A stretch of 64,000 nt of DNA from Nocardia sp. NRRL S-836 (GCF_001279525.1 NZ_LGDY01000002.1:185210-249209), one strand, 5' to 3'. Positions 8,917-19,138 are shown, numbered from the stretch's first letter. Numbers and translations are program-made. Notes: generated by a model from the sequence alone, not told the origin.

Positions 8917-10689
8917 GTGAGCGATCAACGCAAGACGACGATCGGGACGTTGCGGAGGCTGTGGCCGTACGTGCGGCCGCACCGCGCGCGGATGACTGTC
9001 GTGCTCTCGGCGACGATGCTCGCGATGCTGTGCGGTCTCGGCATCCCGCTGCTCACCCAGCGCATCGTCGACGGACCCATCCAGAACAAGGAGACCGCGG
9101 TCCTGCCGTGGCTGATCCTGGGCGTGCTGCTGCTCGGGTTCGGCGAGGCGGGCCTGTTCTACGTGCGGCGCAAGCTCGCGGCGAGACCCGCCGCCGAGGT
9201 CGAGGCCGGCATGCGGGCGGACCTCTACCGGCACCTGCAGCGGCTGCAGGTCTCGTTCCACGACCGGTGGCAGTCGGGGCAGCTGCTCTCACGCGCCACG
9301 AACGACCTGAGCACGATCCGGCGCTTCGTGGCGTTCGCGATCGTGTTCCTCATCGTGAACAGCCTGGTCATCGTGGTCGGGATGGGCATCATCGCGGTCC
9401 TGTCGCCGTGGCTGCTGATCGTGTCGCTGTGCGGCTCACTGCCGTTGATCGTCATCTCCTACTTCTTCGAGGCGAAGTTCAAGGTCGTCGCGCGCAGGGC
9501 GCAGGACCAGGCGGGCGACCTGACCACGACCGTCGAGGAGTCGGTGCTCGGGATCCGGGTGCTCAAGGCGTTCGGGCGCGGCCCGGAGCTGTCGAAGCGG
9601 TTCCTCGCGCAGGCCCGTGAGCTGCGCTCGACCGAGCTGAGCAAGGTGTCCATCCTGGCCGCGCTGTGGTCGGTGCTGATCGTGCTGCCGGAGCTGTCGA
9701 TCGCGGGCATGCTCGCCGTCGGCGCGGTCGGCATCGTCAACGGCTGGCTGACGGTCGGTTCGCTGGTCGCGGCGGTCGCGGTCAGCGCGTACCTGCGGTG
9801 GCCGATCGACTCGATCGGGTGGCTGCTGGCCGAGACGAACCAGGCCGCCTCGGCGGCCGAGCGGTACTGGGAGGTCCGCGACGTCCCGGTGACGATCACC
9901 AGCCCGGCCGCGCCGGTGCCGCTGCCGGCGCCCGTGGTCGGGCACGTGCGGTTCGAGGACGTGCACTTCGCGTTCGAGGACGGCCGCGAGGTGCTCTCCG
10001 GTGTCGACCTGGACCTGCGGCCCGGCGAGACGCTGGCGCTGGTCGGCGCGACCGGTTCCGGCAAGACGACGCTGACGGCGCTGGTGCCGCGGCTGGCGGA
10101 CGTGACGGGCGGCCGCGTGACGATCGACGGCGTGGACGTGCGCGACCTGTCGCTGGACGAGCTGCGTCGGGTGGTCGGCACGGCGTTCGAGGAACCGGTG
10201 CTGTTCTCCGCGTCGGTGACCGAGAACGTGGCACTGGGCGTGCCGGACGTCGACGAGGCGCGGGTGCGGGAGGCGCTGCGGGTGGCGAAGGCCGAGGAGT
10301 TCGCGGACGCGCTGCCGTGGGGGCTCGCGACGCGCATCGGCGAGCAGGGCCTGTCGCTGTCCGGTGGCCAGCGGCAGCGGCTGGCGCTGGCCCGCGCGGT
10401 CGTCGGCAGGCCGGCGGTGCTGGTGCTGGACGACCCGCTGTCGGCGCTGGACGTGCACACCGAGGCCGAGGTCGAGGCGGCGTTGCGCCGGGTGCTGCAC
10501 GGGGTGACGGCGCTGGTCGTCGCGCACCGGCCGTCGACGGTGCAGCTGGCCGACCGGGTCGCGATGCTGGTCGACGGCAAGATCGCCGCGGTCGGCCTGC
10601 ACCGGGAGCTGCTGGAGACGAACGACGAATATCGGCGCCTGCTGTCCAGCACGGACGACGAACTGATCGAAGAGGAGGTGGCGTCGTGA
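8917..10689 (+). CDS. ABC exporter subunit A (TMD-NBD, degenerate ATPase site)
   Basis: A 590-aa half-transporter: six-helix ABC exporter domain (about 1-330) and nucleotide-binding domain (about 345-590). Walker A is GATGSGKTTL (Lys383) and the signature is LSLSGGQRQRLALARA. Walker B is LVLDDP, where Asp506 replaces the catalytic Glu; the Q-loop reads AFEEPVLF with Glu instead of Gln. Those changes are typical of the non-catalytic partner in heterodimeric exporters (TM287/288, TmrAB types). GTG 8917 follows an AGAGGGGG ribosome-binding site. Its stop overlaps the start of subunit B as GTGA. Probably a drug/lipid exporter; substrate unknown. Confidence 0.93.
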   Translation: MSDQRKTTIGTLRRLWPYVRPHRARMTVVLSATMLAMLCGLGIPLLTQRIVDGPIQNKETAVLPWLILGVLLLGFGEAGLFYVRRKLAARPAAEVEAGMRADLYRHLQRLQVSFHDRWQSGQLLSRATNDLSTIRRFVAFAIVFLIVNSLVIVVGMGIIAVLSPWLLIVSLCGSLPLIVISYFFEAKFKVVARRAQDQAGDLTTTVEESVLGIRVLKAFGRGPELSKRFLAQARELRSTELSKVSILAALWSVLIVLPELSIAGMLAVGAVGIVNGWLTVGSLVAAVAVSAYLRWPIDSIGWLLAETNQAASAAERYWEVRDVPVTITSPAAPVPLPAPVVGHVRFEDVHFAFEDGREVLSGVDLDLRPGETLALVGATGSGKTTLTALVPRLADVTGGRVTIDGVDVRDLSLDELRRVVGTAFEEPVLFSASVTENVALGVPDVDEARVREALRVAKAEEFADALPWGLATRIGEQGLSLSGGQRQRLALARAVVGRPAVLVLDDPLSALDVHTEAEVEAALRRVLHGVTALVVAHRPSTVQLADRVAMLVDGKIAAVGLHRELLETNDEYRRLLSSTDDELIEEEVAS

Positions 10690-12527
10690 GTGATGTTGCT
10701 GTTGCCGTGCAACAGGAAGAGGAGTGGCGCGGCGTCGCCGCCGAGGAGATCGAGGAGCTGTCGCACTCGACGGGCCTGCGCCTGCAGGCCCGGTCGCGCC
10801 GGCTGCTGGGGTCGTTGCTGCGCCCGCACGTGAAGCGCGCGTCGCTCGCGGTGGCGGCGGTGTTCGGCGGCAACCTCGCGAACCTGGCGGGTCCGCTGCT
10901 GATCGCCGCGGCGATCGACCAGGGCATCCCGGCCGCGATGGACGGTGGCGCGTCGATCCTGGTGTGGTGCGTCGCCGGGTACGCGGTCTGCGCGGTGCTG
11001 ACGACGTTCCTGCGCTGGGCGTTCCTGCGGATCTCCGGCCGGGTCGGGCAGGACCTGCTGCTCGACCTGCGCGGGCGGATCTTCGAGCACTCGCAGCGGC
11101 TGTCGGTCGGCTTCCACGAGCGGTACACGTCCGGCAAGGTCATCTCCCGGCTGACCAGCGACGTCGACGCGATGCAGGACCTGCTGGAGGAGGGCCTCGA
11201 CAGCCTCTTCAACGCCGCGCTGTCCGTGGTGGGCATCGCGGTGGTCCTGCTGTGGCTCGACGCCCCGCTGGCCACGGTCGTGCTGGCCGGCTTCCTGCCC
11301 GCGTACCTGATCTGGCGCTGGTTCCGCCGCCGCTCGATGGAGGCCTACCGCGGCACCCGCGGCGCCATCGCCAAGATCATCGTGCAGATCGTCGAGTCGA
11401 TGAACGGCATCCGCGCGGTCCAGGCGTTCCGCCGCCAGCCGCGCAACGAGCAGATCATGACGGGCCTCAACGCCCAGTACCGCGACGCGAACACCGACGC
11501 GCTCGGCGTGATGGCGGCGTTCACCGCGACGATCCGCACGATCGGCAACGTGTCGCTGGCCGTGGTGCTGGCGTGGGGCGCGTACCGGGTGACGTCCGGC
11601 TCGCTGGAGCTCGGCGTGCTGGCCGCGTTCACCCTGTACCTGCGCCGCTTCTACGACCCGTTCGACGAGCTGGCGATGTTCGCGAACTCCTACTCGGCGG
11701 CCGCCGCGGCGCTGGAGAAGATCTCCGGCCTCCTGCAGGAGGAGCCGTCGGTGCCGGAGCCGGAGACCCCGGTCGCCCTCCCGCACGCGCGCGGCGCGAT
11801 CCGGTTCGCCGGGGTGGAGTTCGCCTACCCGTCGACCTCGCGGGTGGTGCTGCCGAAGTTCACGCTGGACGTGCCCGCCGGCCAGACCGTGGCCCTCGTC
11901 GGCGCGACCGGCGCCGGCAAGACCACGCTCGCCAAACTGGTGGCCCGCTTCTACGACCCGTCCGCGGGCGCCGTGCTGCTCGACGGCGTCGACCTGCGCT
12001 CGGTCGCCGACGTGGACCTGCGTCGCGCCGTCACGATGGTGACCCAGGAGAACTTCCTGTTCTCCGGCTCGGTCGCCGACAACATCGCCCTGGGCCGCCC
12101 CGGCGCCACCCGCGCCGAGGTCGAAGCCGCCGCCGCCGAGGTCGGCGCCCACGAGTTCATCGCCGCCCTCCCCGAGGGCTACGACACCGACGTGCGCAAA
12201 CGCGGCGGCCGCCTCTCCGCGGGCCAACGCCAGATGGTCGCCTTCGCGCGCGCCTTCCTGGCAAATCCCGCGGTCCTGGTCCTCGATGAGGCAACATCAT
12301 CCCTCGACGTCCCCACCGAACGCGCCGTCCAAGCCGCCCTGGAAACCGTCCTGGCCGACCGAACGGCGTTCATCATCGCCCACCGCCTGTCCACGGTCCT
12401 GATCGCCGACCGCGTCCTGGTCCTGGATGGTGGCATTGTGGTGGAAGACGGCTCCCCCGCGGAGCTGATCGGTGAGCGGGGGCGGTTCGCCGCCCTGCAC
12501 ACGGCCTGGCGCGACTCGCTCGCGTAG
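10686..12527 (+). CDS. ABC exporter subunit B (TMD-NBD, catalytic site intact)
   Basis: A 613-aa half-transporter starting VSDVAVAVQQEEEW, with an acidic N-terminal tail, six-helix domain and NBD. Walker A is GATGAGKTTL (Lys412), the Q-loop is VTQENFLFSGSV, Walker B is LVLDEATSSLD with catalytic Glu535, and the switch is IIAHRLST. The signature is LSAGQ rather than LSGGQ. Paired with subunit A, the complex would have one consensus and one degenerate ATP site. GTG 10686 overlaps the subunit A stop; in-frame extension upstream lies wholly in subunit A. A strong hairpin follows. Confidence 0.93.
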   Translation: MSDVAVAVQQEEEWRGVAAEEIEELSHSTGLRLQARSRRLLGSLLRPHVKRASLAVAAVFGGNLANLAGPLLIAAAIDQGIPAAMDGGASILVWCVAGYAVCAVLTTFLRWAFLRISGRVGQDLLLDLRGRIFEHSQRLSVGFHERYTSGKVISRLTSDVDAMQDLLEEGLDSLFNAALSVVGIAVVLLWLDAPLATVVLAGFLPAYLIWRWFRRRSMEAYRGTRGAIAKIIVQIVESMNGIRAVQAFRRQPRNEQIMTGLNAQYRDANTDALGVMAAFTATIRTIGNVSLAVVLAWGAYRVTSGSLELGVLAAFTLYLRRFYDPFDELAMFANSYSAAAAALEKISGLLQEEPSVPEPETPVALPHARGAIRFAGVEFAYPSTSRVVLPKFTLDVPAGQTVALVGATGAGKTTLAKLVARFYDPSAGAVLLDGVDLRSVADVDLRRAVTMVTQENFLFSGSVADNIALGRPGATRAEVEAAAAEVGAHEFIAALPEGYDTDVRKRGGRLSAGQRQMVAFARAFLANPAVLVLDEATSSLDVPTERAVQAALETVLADRTAFIIAHRLSTVLIADRVLVLDGGIVVEDGSPAELIGERGRFAALHTAWRDSLA

Positions 12528-12531
12528 GTCT

Positions 12532-12575
12532 GGGTCGCGTTCGCGCCAATGGGGATCTGGCGCGAACGCGATCCC
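12532..12575 (+). terminator. Hairpin terminator after the ABC exporter operon
   Basis: Arms 12532-12548 and 12558-12575 are complementary over 17 bp with a single bulged A and a 9-base loop, 5 bp after the subunit B stop. No U-tract. Confidence 0.75.
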
Positions 12576-12604
12576 ACGACTGGGGGTCGCGTCGGGGGTT
12601 CGGT

Positions 12605-12665
12605 TTGGGTCCGTGGTCTGTCGCCTTAGGGGCGGGGTTGGGTTGCGTCCGTTGTCTGTCGCCTT
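12605..12665. repeat. Diverged direct repeat pair
   Basis: Two copies ending in TCTGTCGCCTT, at 12605-12627 and 12638-12665, share a TTGGGT...CCGT.GTCTGTCGCCTT pattern; the second carries a small insertion. Noncoding; role unknown. Confidence 0.6.
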
Positions 12666-12725
12666 GGCACCGTGGTTGATCAGGCAGGGACGGCGTTGTG
12701 GGTTCATCGCCGCTTCGCGACGATC

Positions 12726-12849
12726 GCGATTGGGGCTTGACTTCGAGCCTCTAGCGGGGCGATGAGTCGGCCTTAAAAAGCCGGGCATAAGGAGCCCGGC
12801 CGATCCCTACCAGGATATCGCCCCGCCCTCAAAGTCAAGCCCCAATCGC
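12726..12849. repeat. Nested inverted-repeat element, 124 bp
   Basis: The outer arms 12726-12743 and 12832-12849 are perfect 18-base inverted repeats. Inner arms GCGGGGCGAT (12754-12763) and ATCGCCCCGC (12817-12826) are also perfectly complementary, and a central 7-bp hairpin sits at 12780-12800. The symmetry of three nested stems suggests a folded RNA or a palindromic mobile repeat (MITE/REP-like). A genome-wide copy count would tell these apart. Confidence 0.75.
12775..12800 (-). terminator. Intrinsic terminator on the minus strand inside the palindromic element
   Basis: Read on the minus strand, GCCGGGC-TCCTTAT-GCCCGGC is followed directly by TTTTT (12775-12779 on the plus strand is AAAAA). 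It is one of the few hairpins in this window with a clear U-tract, yet no minus-strand gene lies immediately upstream of it. Confidence 0.6.
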
Positions 12850-13082
12850 AAAACGAAGGCCTTGATACCGGTACCCGTCAAGGGAAGGTAGAAACGCCTC
12901 GCTTCGCTCGACGGGTGTTGAATGCCTGAGGTCAGGGAGGGTCGTCTCGCTTCGCTCGATCAGGGCCGTCGTCCGTGGCATCCCGCTCCTGAGGCCGAAC
13001 GGCAAAGCTGCCGGGTGCAACTCGTTCTCCCTTCCCGGTCCTGTCCGATAGGTTTTGCGCCGAGACCACCGGAGGAGAATCA

Positions 13083-13697
13083 GTGGAGTTGCGAGTCCGG
13101 GATGGGCGCGCCGTGCTCGCCGGGGAGGACGAGACCGGCGAGCGTGAGGTCGATCCGCACACCCTTCCCCTTGGTGCTGACCTGGCTGAGGCCCTGCACG
13201 AGTGGGCGAAGGTCGCTGATGCCGTTGTGCGCAGCGAGACGCCTGCGGATGGGGTGGCCAGTGCGTTGGTCATGCGGCGGGGGAAGCAGCTTGCCGGGCG
13301 GCTTGCGGCGGTCATGAACGCGCCCGTGCGGTACCTCGATCCGGTGAGTGGTGAGCGGGTCAGCGTTGAGGCGCCGGAGGAGGAGCCGCGGGCGGAGGTC
13401 GAGGCGGAGGCCTCGGTCGAGGTGCCGGAGGAGGAGCCGGAGCCGACGCCCTGGGGGACTGGGCTCACGGTCAGCTTCATCACGGCGGCCATCGTCACCG
13501 TGACGGTCGTGTCGTTGTCGCTTGGCCTTGGGGAGACCAGCCGGTGGCTGGCGCTCGTCGCCAACGTGTTGGTGGTGGGCGGGCTTGCGCCGAGTGTGTG
13601 GCTTGGGCGCAAGGTGCCGGTGTGGCGGTGGGTGTCGTACGGCGTCGTCACCGGGGTGCTGGTGGCGTGGGTCGTGTTGATCTTGACCCTGCTCTGA
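13083..13697 (+). CDS. DUF2537 family membrane protein
   Basis: A 204-aa protein. The N-terminal soluble part (about 1-95, MELRVRDGRAVLAGEDETG) is followed by a Glu/Pro/Ala-rich linker (about 96-122) and three or four C-terminal membrane helices (about 128-200). This arrangement and the position beside an RNA methyltransferase match the mycobacterial DUF2537 protein (Rv0882-like, from memory). GTG 13083 is preceded by GGAGGAG at a spacing of 5 bp. It is convergent with the methyltransferase gene, 9 bp apart. No biochemical function is known to me. Confidence 0.8.
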   Translation: MELRVRDGRAVLAGEDETGEREVDPHTLPLGADLAEALHEWAKVADAVVRSETPADGVASALVMRRGKQLAGRLAAVMNAPVRYLDPVSGERVSVEAPEEEPRAEVEAEASVEVPEEEPEPTPWGTGLTVSFITAAIVTVTVVSLSLGLGETSRWLALVANVLVVGGLAPSVWLGRKVPVWRWVSYGVVTGVLVAWVVLILTLL

Positions 13698-13706
13698 CGG
13701 CAACGG

Positions 13707-14498
13707 TTAGAGCAGGGCGTAGAAGGCCACGGCGCCCGCGGTCGCGACGTTCAGGGAGTCCACGCCGGACGACATCGGGATGCGCACGGCCAGGTCGGCG
13801 GCGGCGATGGCCTCGTCGGTCAGGCCGGGGCCTTCCGAGCCGAGGAGGACGGCCACGCGGCGGCCGCGCAAGTTGGCGTCTGCAAGATGCAGTGCGGAGG
13901 GGCGCGGGGTCAGGGCGGCAACTGTGAAACCCTTGTTCCGCAACATGTCCAGCGCCGTGGGCCACTCTTCCGTGGTAGCGAACGGCACGCGCAGGACGTG
14001 GCCCATCGACACGCGCACGCTGCGGCGGTACAGGGGGTCGCTGCAGCCTGGGCCGAGCAGGACGCCGTCGACGCCCAGGGCGGCGGCGTTGCGGAAGATC
14101 GAGCCGAGGTTCTCGTGGTCGCCGACGCCTTCGAGGACGGCGAGGCGCCGGGCGCCGGAGACCAGTGCGTCGAACGACACGGCCGGGGCGCGGTCGGCGG
14201 CGGCGAGGACGCCCCTGTTCAGGTGGAAGCCGACGACTGACGCCATGACCTCCGCTGACGTCACGTAGGCGGGAACGTCCAGGTCGGAGAGGTCGAGGGC
14301 CTCGACGCGGCGGCGGACGCCGAGCAGGCCGCGGACCGGGTACGGGGAGGTCAGCAGGCGTTCCACCACGACCACGCCCTCGGCGATCACGAGACCGCGT
14401 CCGCCCGGCCGGTCGGGCCTGCGGTCGGCCGTCGACAGGTCGCGGAAGTCGTCCAGCCGGGGGTCGGCGGGGTCGTTGATCTCGATCACTGTTGCCAC
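13707..14498 (-). CDS. TrmH/SpoU-family RNA 2'-O-methyltransferase
   Basis: A 263-aa protein with the SPOUT catalytic domain in the C-terminal half: motif 1 VGDHENLGSIFRNAAALGVDGVLL, motif 2 VAVLLGSEGPGL and motif 3 IPMSSGVDSLNVATAGAVAFYAL, the knot that binds S-adenosylmethionine. The N-terminal half is the substrate-binding part (ADRRPDRPGGRGLVIAEG). Such enzymes methylate ribose in rRNA or tRNA; the target is not predictable. I use GTG 14498 (VATVIEINDP); a longer frame to 14564 would add a Cys/Arg-rich tail unlike the family. The family call is secure. Confidence 0.9.
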   Translation of the reverse strand: MATVIEINDPADPRLDDFRDLSTADRRPDRPGGRGLVIAEGVVVVERLLTSPYPVRGLLGVRRRVEALDLSDLDVPAYVTSAEVMASVVGFHLNRGVLAAADRAPAVSFDALVSGARRLAVLEGVGDHENLGSIFRNAAALGVDGVLLGPGCSDPLYRRSVRVSMGHVLRVPFATTEEWPTALDMLRNKGFTVAALTPRPSALHLADANLRGRRVAVLLGSEGPGLTDEAIAAADLAVRIPMSSGVDSLNVATAGAVAFYALL

Positions 14499-14707
14499 GC
14501 CGGAAGTTTTGCACCCGGCCTGATGTGGAACAGGCCGGGTAGTCCGGAGGGCGGAACGCCACACGCCCGACCAGCGGATGATCGCTGGTTGTTACTCCGA
14601 CGTGACAGAGAGCACCGATTTGGGCGATGTCAACCTGGTTACCGCTGTGTCACGTTGGGCGTTCCGCCTGGCCCGCGCCCACCGGCGCCGAGCGAAGGGG
14701 TAGCGGC

Positions 14708-16204
14708 ATGGGAAGCGAAGTGTCCAGCCGCACGTTCACCAGAGACGATCGTCAGCGTTACCGCTCGAAGATGCAGCGGAGTCTGGACGCCTTGGCGACA
14801 ATGCTCGCAGAAGACACGTTCTCGTTCCCCCGCAGGCAGATGGGGCTGGAGATCGAGCTGAACCTCGTCGACGACGCGATGCGGCCGGCCATGGCGAACT
14901 CCGAGGTGCTTGAGAAGATCGACGACCCCTCGTACACGCTGGAGCTGGGGCAGCAGAACCTGGAGATCAACGTCCCGCCGCGCGAGCTCGCCGGCGGTGA
15001 GATGCTCGGGCTGGAGGAGGAGCTGCGCTCGTCGCTCGACAGCGCGGACGCCAAGGCGCAGGACGTGGGCGCGAACCTCGCGATGATCGGGGTGCTGCCC
15101 ACGTTGCGGCAGCGGCACTTCGACAAGAGGTGGCTTTCGGACAGCCCGCGGTACGCGCTGCTCAACGACACCATCTTCGCCGCGCGCGGCGAGGAGATGG
15201 TGCTGCACATGGAAGGCCCGGCGATGCCGGGCAAGGGTCCGGAGAAGCTGCTGAGCTACGCGGAGTCGATCCTCCCGGAGGCGGCGTGCACGTCGGTGCA
15301 GCTGCACCTGCAGGTCGAGCCGACGCACTTCGCCGCGCACTGGAACGCCGCGCAGTGCCTGGCCGGTGTGCAGGTCGCGATCGGCGCGAACTCCGCTTTC
15401 CTGCTGGGCAAGGCGCTCTGGCACGAGACGCGGATCCCGTTGTTCCAGCAGGCCACCGACACCCGCCCGGACGAGCTCAAGAACCAGGGCGTGCGGCCGC
15501 GGGTGTGGTTCGGTGAACGGTGGATCACGTCGATCTTCGACCTGTTCGAGGAGAACGTGCGCTACTTCCCCAGCCTGCTGCCGGAAACCGACGACGAGGA
15601 CCCGATCGAGACCCTCGAAGCCGGTGGCGCGCCTCGGCTTTCCGAGCTGCGCCTGCACAACGGCACGATCTGGCGCTGGAACCGGCCCGTCTACGACGTC
15701 GTCGACGGCGTGCCGCACCTGCGGGTCGAGAACCGGGTCCTGCCCGCGGGTCCCACGGTGCTCGACACGATGGCGAACGCCGCGTTCTTCTACGGCACCC
15801 AGCGCGCGCTCACCGCACAGGAACGTCCACTGTGGACGCAGATGTCGTTCCAGGCGGCCGAGGAGAACTTCTACACCGGCGCGCGGCACGGCATGAACGC
15901 CCAGCTGTACTGGCCGGGCATCGGCTGGATCCCGCCGGACGAGCTGGTGCTGCGCCGGCTGCTGCCGATGGCGCACGAGGGCCTGCGCGACTGCGGTGTC
16001 TCCGACGAGGCCCGCGAACGCTACCTCGGCGTGATCGAGCAGCGCTGCCTCGCCCGGCGCACCGGGTCGTCGTGGCAGCGGGAAACCGTTGCGCTGCTGG
16101 AGGAACGCGGCATGTCCCGGGACGCGGCGCTGTCCGGGATGCTCAAGCGGTACATGGAGCTGATGCACGCGGGTGAGCCCGTGCACGCGTGGCACATCGG
16201 CTAG
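14708..16204 (+). CDS. Glutamate-cysteine ligase family (GCS2-like) protein
   Basis: A 498-aa protein whose core matches the carboxylate-amine ligase/GCS2 fold: RRQMGLEIELNLVD (acidic metal/ATP residues), ELGQQNLEINVPP, and TSVQLHLQVEP. The C-terminal segment has NRVLPAGPTVLDTMANAAFFYG. Such enzymes join an amine to a carboxylate using ATP. Pseudonocardiales normally use mycothiol rather than glutathione, so the true product may be another gamma-glutamyl amide. ATG 14708 (MGSEVSSRTFTRDD) follows AGCGAAGGGG. No operon partner: the upstream gene is divergent and the next is convergent. Family confident, substrate open. Confidence 0.85.
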   Translation: MGSEVSSRTFTRDDRQRYRSKMQRSLDALATMLAEDTFSFPRRQMGLEIELNLVDDAMRPAMANSEVLEKIDDPSYTLELGQQNLEINVPPRELAGGEMLGLEEELRSSLDSADAKAQDVGANLAMIGVLPTLRQRHFDKRWLSDSPRYALLNDTIFAARGEEMVLHMEGPAMPGKGPEKLLSYAESILPEAACTSVQLHLQVEPTHFAAHWNAAQCLAGVQVAIGANSAFLLGKALWHETRIPLFQQATDTRPDELKNQGVRPRVWFGERWITSIFDLFEENVRYFPSLLPETDDEDPIETLEAGGAPRLSELRLHNGTIWRWNRPVYDVVDGVPHLRVENRVLPAGPTVLDTMANAAFFYGTQRALTAQERPLWTQMSFQAAEENFYTGARHGMNAQLYWPGIGWIPPDELVLRRLLPMAHEGLRDCGVSDEARERYLGVIEQRCLARRTGSSWQRETVALLEERGMSRDAALSGMLKRYMELMHAGEPVHAWHIG

Positions 16205-16285
16205 CAGCGCACGAAGCGGGCTTCCGGAGGGCCGGCGTCGGCAACGGCGCCGGCCACCTGATCGGTTCGCCGTGCGGCGGCTGGG

Positions 16286-16696
16286 CTAGCGGCGGCGGCC
16301 CGCCTTCAACGGCGCCACGTCGGCGCCGTCGTGCGAGATCCGGCACTCGTCCGGCGTCACGGCCTCGACGGCCAGCGTCAGCTCGCCCTTCACGCCCGTG
16401 TAGATCGACTCGCCGCGCGAGGCCAGTGAGGCGTGCACGCGGTTGGAGTCGGTGAAGTCGCGCTCGTCCTTCACCCGCTTCTTCCCGGTCTCCTCCGGGC
16501 GCGTGGCGCTGCGCAGGTTGACCTCGAGCCAGGCGGCGACCTCGGCGGGCGAGGTCAGCACCTCCTCGGGCGTGCGCTCCAGGCGGACCTGGCGAGGGGA
16601 GGCGTGGTCGAGCGAAGTGTGCTCCACATAGGCGTGCCAGTGGGTGTTGCGCATCGACCAGGTCTGTTCGACCGGCCAGTCCTCCTCGGTGGTCAT
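16286..16696 (-). CDS. Conserved hypothetical protein
   Basis: A 136-aa soluble protein, MTTEEDWPVEQTWSMRNTHWHAY..., with conserved-looking blocks YVEHTSLDHASPRQVRLERTPEEVLTSP and FTDSNRVHASLASRGESIYTG. It ends in a basic tail KAGRRR. No recognised domain, signal peptide or membrane segment. The ATG at 16696 lies 4 bp downstream of the ABC-F stop, so the two are probably cotranscribed. The protein is real by codon use; its role is unknown. Confidence 0.75.
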   Translation of the reverse strand: MTTEEDWPVEQTWSMRNTHWHAYVEHTSLDHASPRQVRLERTPEEVLTSPAEVAAWLEVNLRSATRPEETGKKRVKDERDFTDSNRVHASLASRGESIYTGVKGELTLAVEAVTPDECRISHDGADVAPLKAGRRR

Positions 16697-16700
16697 GCTC

Positions 16701-18344
<1,644 letters not shown>

Positions 18345-18388
18345 GCTTTCGACGGTACGGGCCCCCGCAACTGGTTAACTCGACCTTG

Positions 18389-18422
18389 TTGCTAGTAAGT
18401 TGCAAGAACCAATCGATTGCAA
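18389..18422 (+). promoter_or_regulatory. Candidate Nur (nickel-responsive Fur-family) box upstream of superoxide dismutase
   Basis: TTGCTA-GTAAG-TTGCAA (18389-18405) fits the Nur pattern TTGCAA-N5-TTGCAA, as I recall it from Streptomyces, with one mismatch; a further perfect TTGCAA is at 18417-18422. It lies 30-47 bp before the ATG. In Streptomyces, nickel-bound Nur represses the Fe-SOD gene. The motif comes from memory and needs testing. Confidence 0.55.
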
Positions 18423-18435
18423 TTGGGGAGATGTC

Positions 18436-19056
18436 ATGGCCCAGTACGTGCTGCCGGATCTCGACTACGACTACGGCGACCTGGAGCCGGCGATCATCGG
18501 CGAGATCAACGAGCTGCACCACGGCAAGCACCACGCGGCCTACGTCAAGGGCGCGAACGACACGCTGGAGCAGATCGAGGAGGCCCGCGACAAGGAGAAC
18601 TTCGGCGGGATCGTCGGCCTGGAGACCACGCTCGCGTTCCACCTGGCCGGGCACGCGCTGCACCAGGTGTGGTGGAAGAACCTGAGCCCGAACGGCGGCG
18701 ACAAGCCGGTCGGCGAGCTGGCTGCCGCCATCGACGAGCACTTCGGCTCGTTCGACCGGTTCCGCGCTCAGCTCAACGCCGCCGCGTCGTCGATCCAGGG
18801 CTCCGGCTGGGGCATCCTCGCGTGGGAGCCGATCGGCCAGAAGCTGGTCACGCTGCAGCTCAAGGACCACCACTCGAACCTGTCGATCGCGACGACGCCG
18901 CTGCTCGCGTTCGACATCTGGGAGCACGCGTACTACCTGCAGTACCGCAACCTGAAGGCGGACTACATCAGTGCGCTGTGGAACGTCGTGAACTGGGAGG
19001 ACGTCTCCGCCCGCTTCGAGGCCGCCCGCGCGGGCCAGAACGGCCTGCGGCTCTGA
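18436..19056 (+). CDS. Iron/manganese superoxide dismutase
   Basis: A 206-aa cytosolic enzyme of the Fe/Mn SOD family, converting superoxide to oxygen and hydrogen peroxide. Metal ligands are visible: His28 in [10 protein letters not shown], a His in [15 protein letters not shown], and Asp and His in [13 protein letters not shown]. The C-terminal domain has [14 protein letters not shown] 18436 ([16 protein letters not shown]) gives the family's normal N-terminus; an ATG 5 bases upstream is out of frame. A Nur-box-like motif upstream suggests nickel-controlled expression, which in relatives goes with the iron enzyme. A strong terminator follows. Confidence 0.95.
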   Translation: MAQYVLPDLDYDYGDLEPAIIGEINELHHGKHHAAYVKGANDTLEQIEEARDKENFGGIVGLETTLAFHLAGHALHQVWWKNLSPNGGDKPVGELAAAIDEHFGSFDRFRAQLNAAASSIQGSGWGILAWEPIGQKLVTLQLKDHHSNLSIATTPLLAFDIWEHAYYLQYRNLKADYISALWNVVNWEDVSARFEAARAGQNGLRL

Positions 19057-19100
19057 GGACTTCGGCGGTGGATGCTCCGACAAGCCCCGCTGCCGAACAC

Positions 19101-19138
19101 GACGAGGCCCCCGCTCTGCCCAGAGCGGGGGCCTCGTC
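19101..19138. terminator. Bidirectional hairpin terminator
   Basis: Perfect 18-bp stem (19101-19118 with 19121-19138) with a two-base apex, between convergent superoxide dismutase and fetB-like genes. Confidence 0.9.

Larger units (their letters stand above)
12576..13082. other. Noncoding stretch with repeats and palindromes
   Basis: No convincing gene is present between the exporter terminator and the DUF2537 gene. The stretch holds a diverged direct repeat (12605-12627 and 12638-12665), a nested inverted-repeat element (12726-12849) with a minus-strand terminator in its centre, and a short repeated block CTCGCTTCGCTCGA (about 12898-12912 and 12945-12959). The DUF2537 ribosome-binding site GGAGGAG is at 13071-13077. 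A 61-codon frame on the minus strand (12835-13020) covers the repeats and looks spurious. Confidence 0.7.

Noticed and set aside
9459..12227. Long open frames antisense to the ABC exporter genes (and similarly to the STAND, Hsp90-like and conservon genes)
   Set aside because: High GC leaves few stops; the frames are very Arg/Gly/His-rich, show no domains and lie wholly opposite well-identified genes.
12835..13020. 61-codon frame on the minus strand
   Set aside because: Spans repeats, has no ribosome-binding site and reads as translated repeat sequence.
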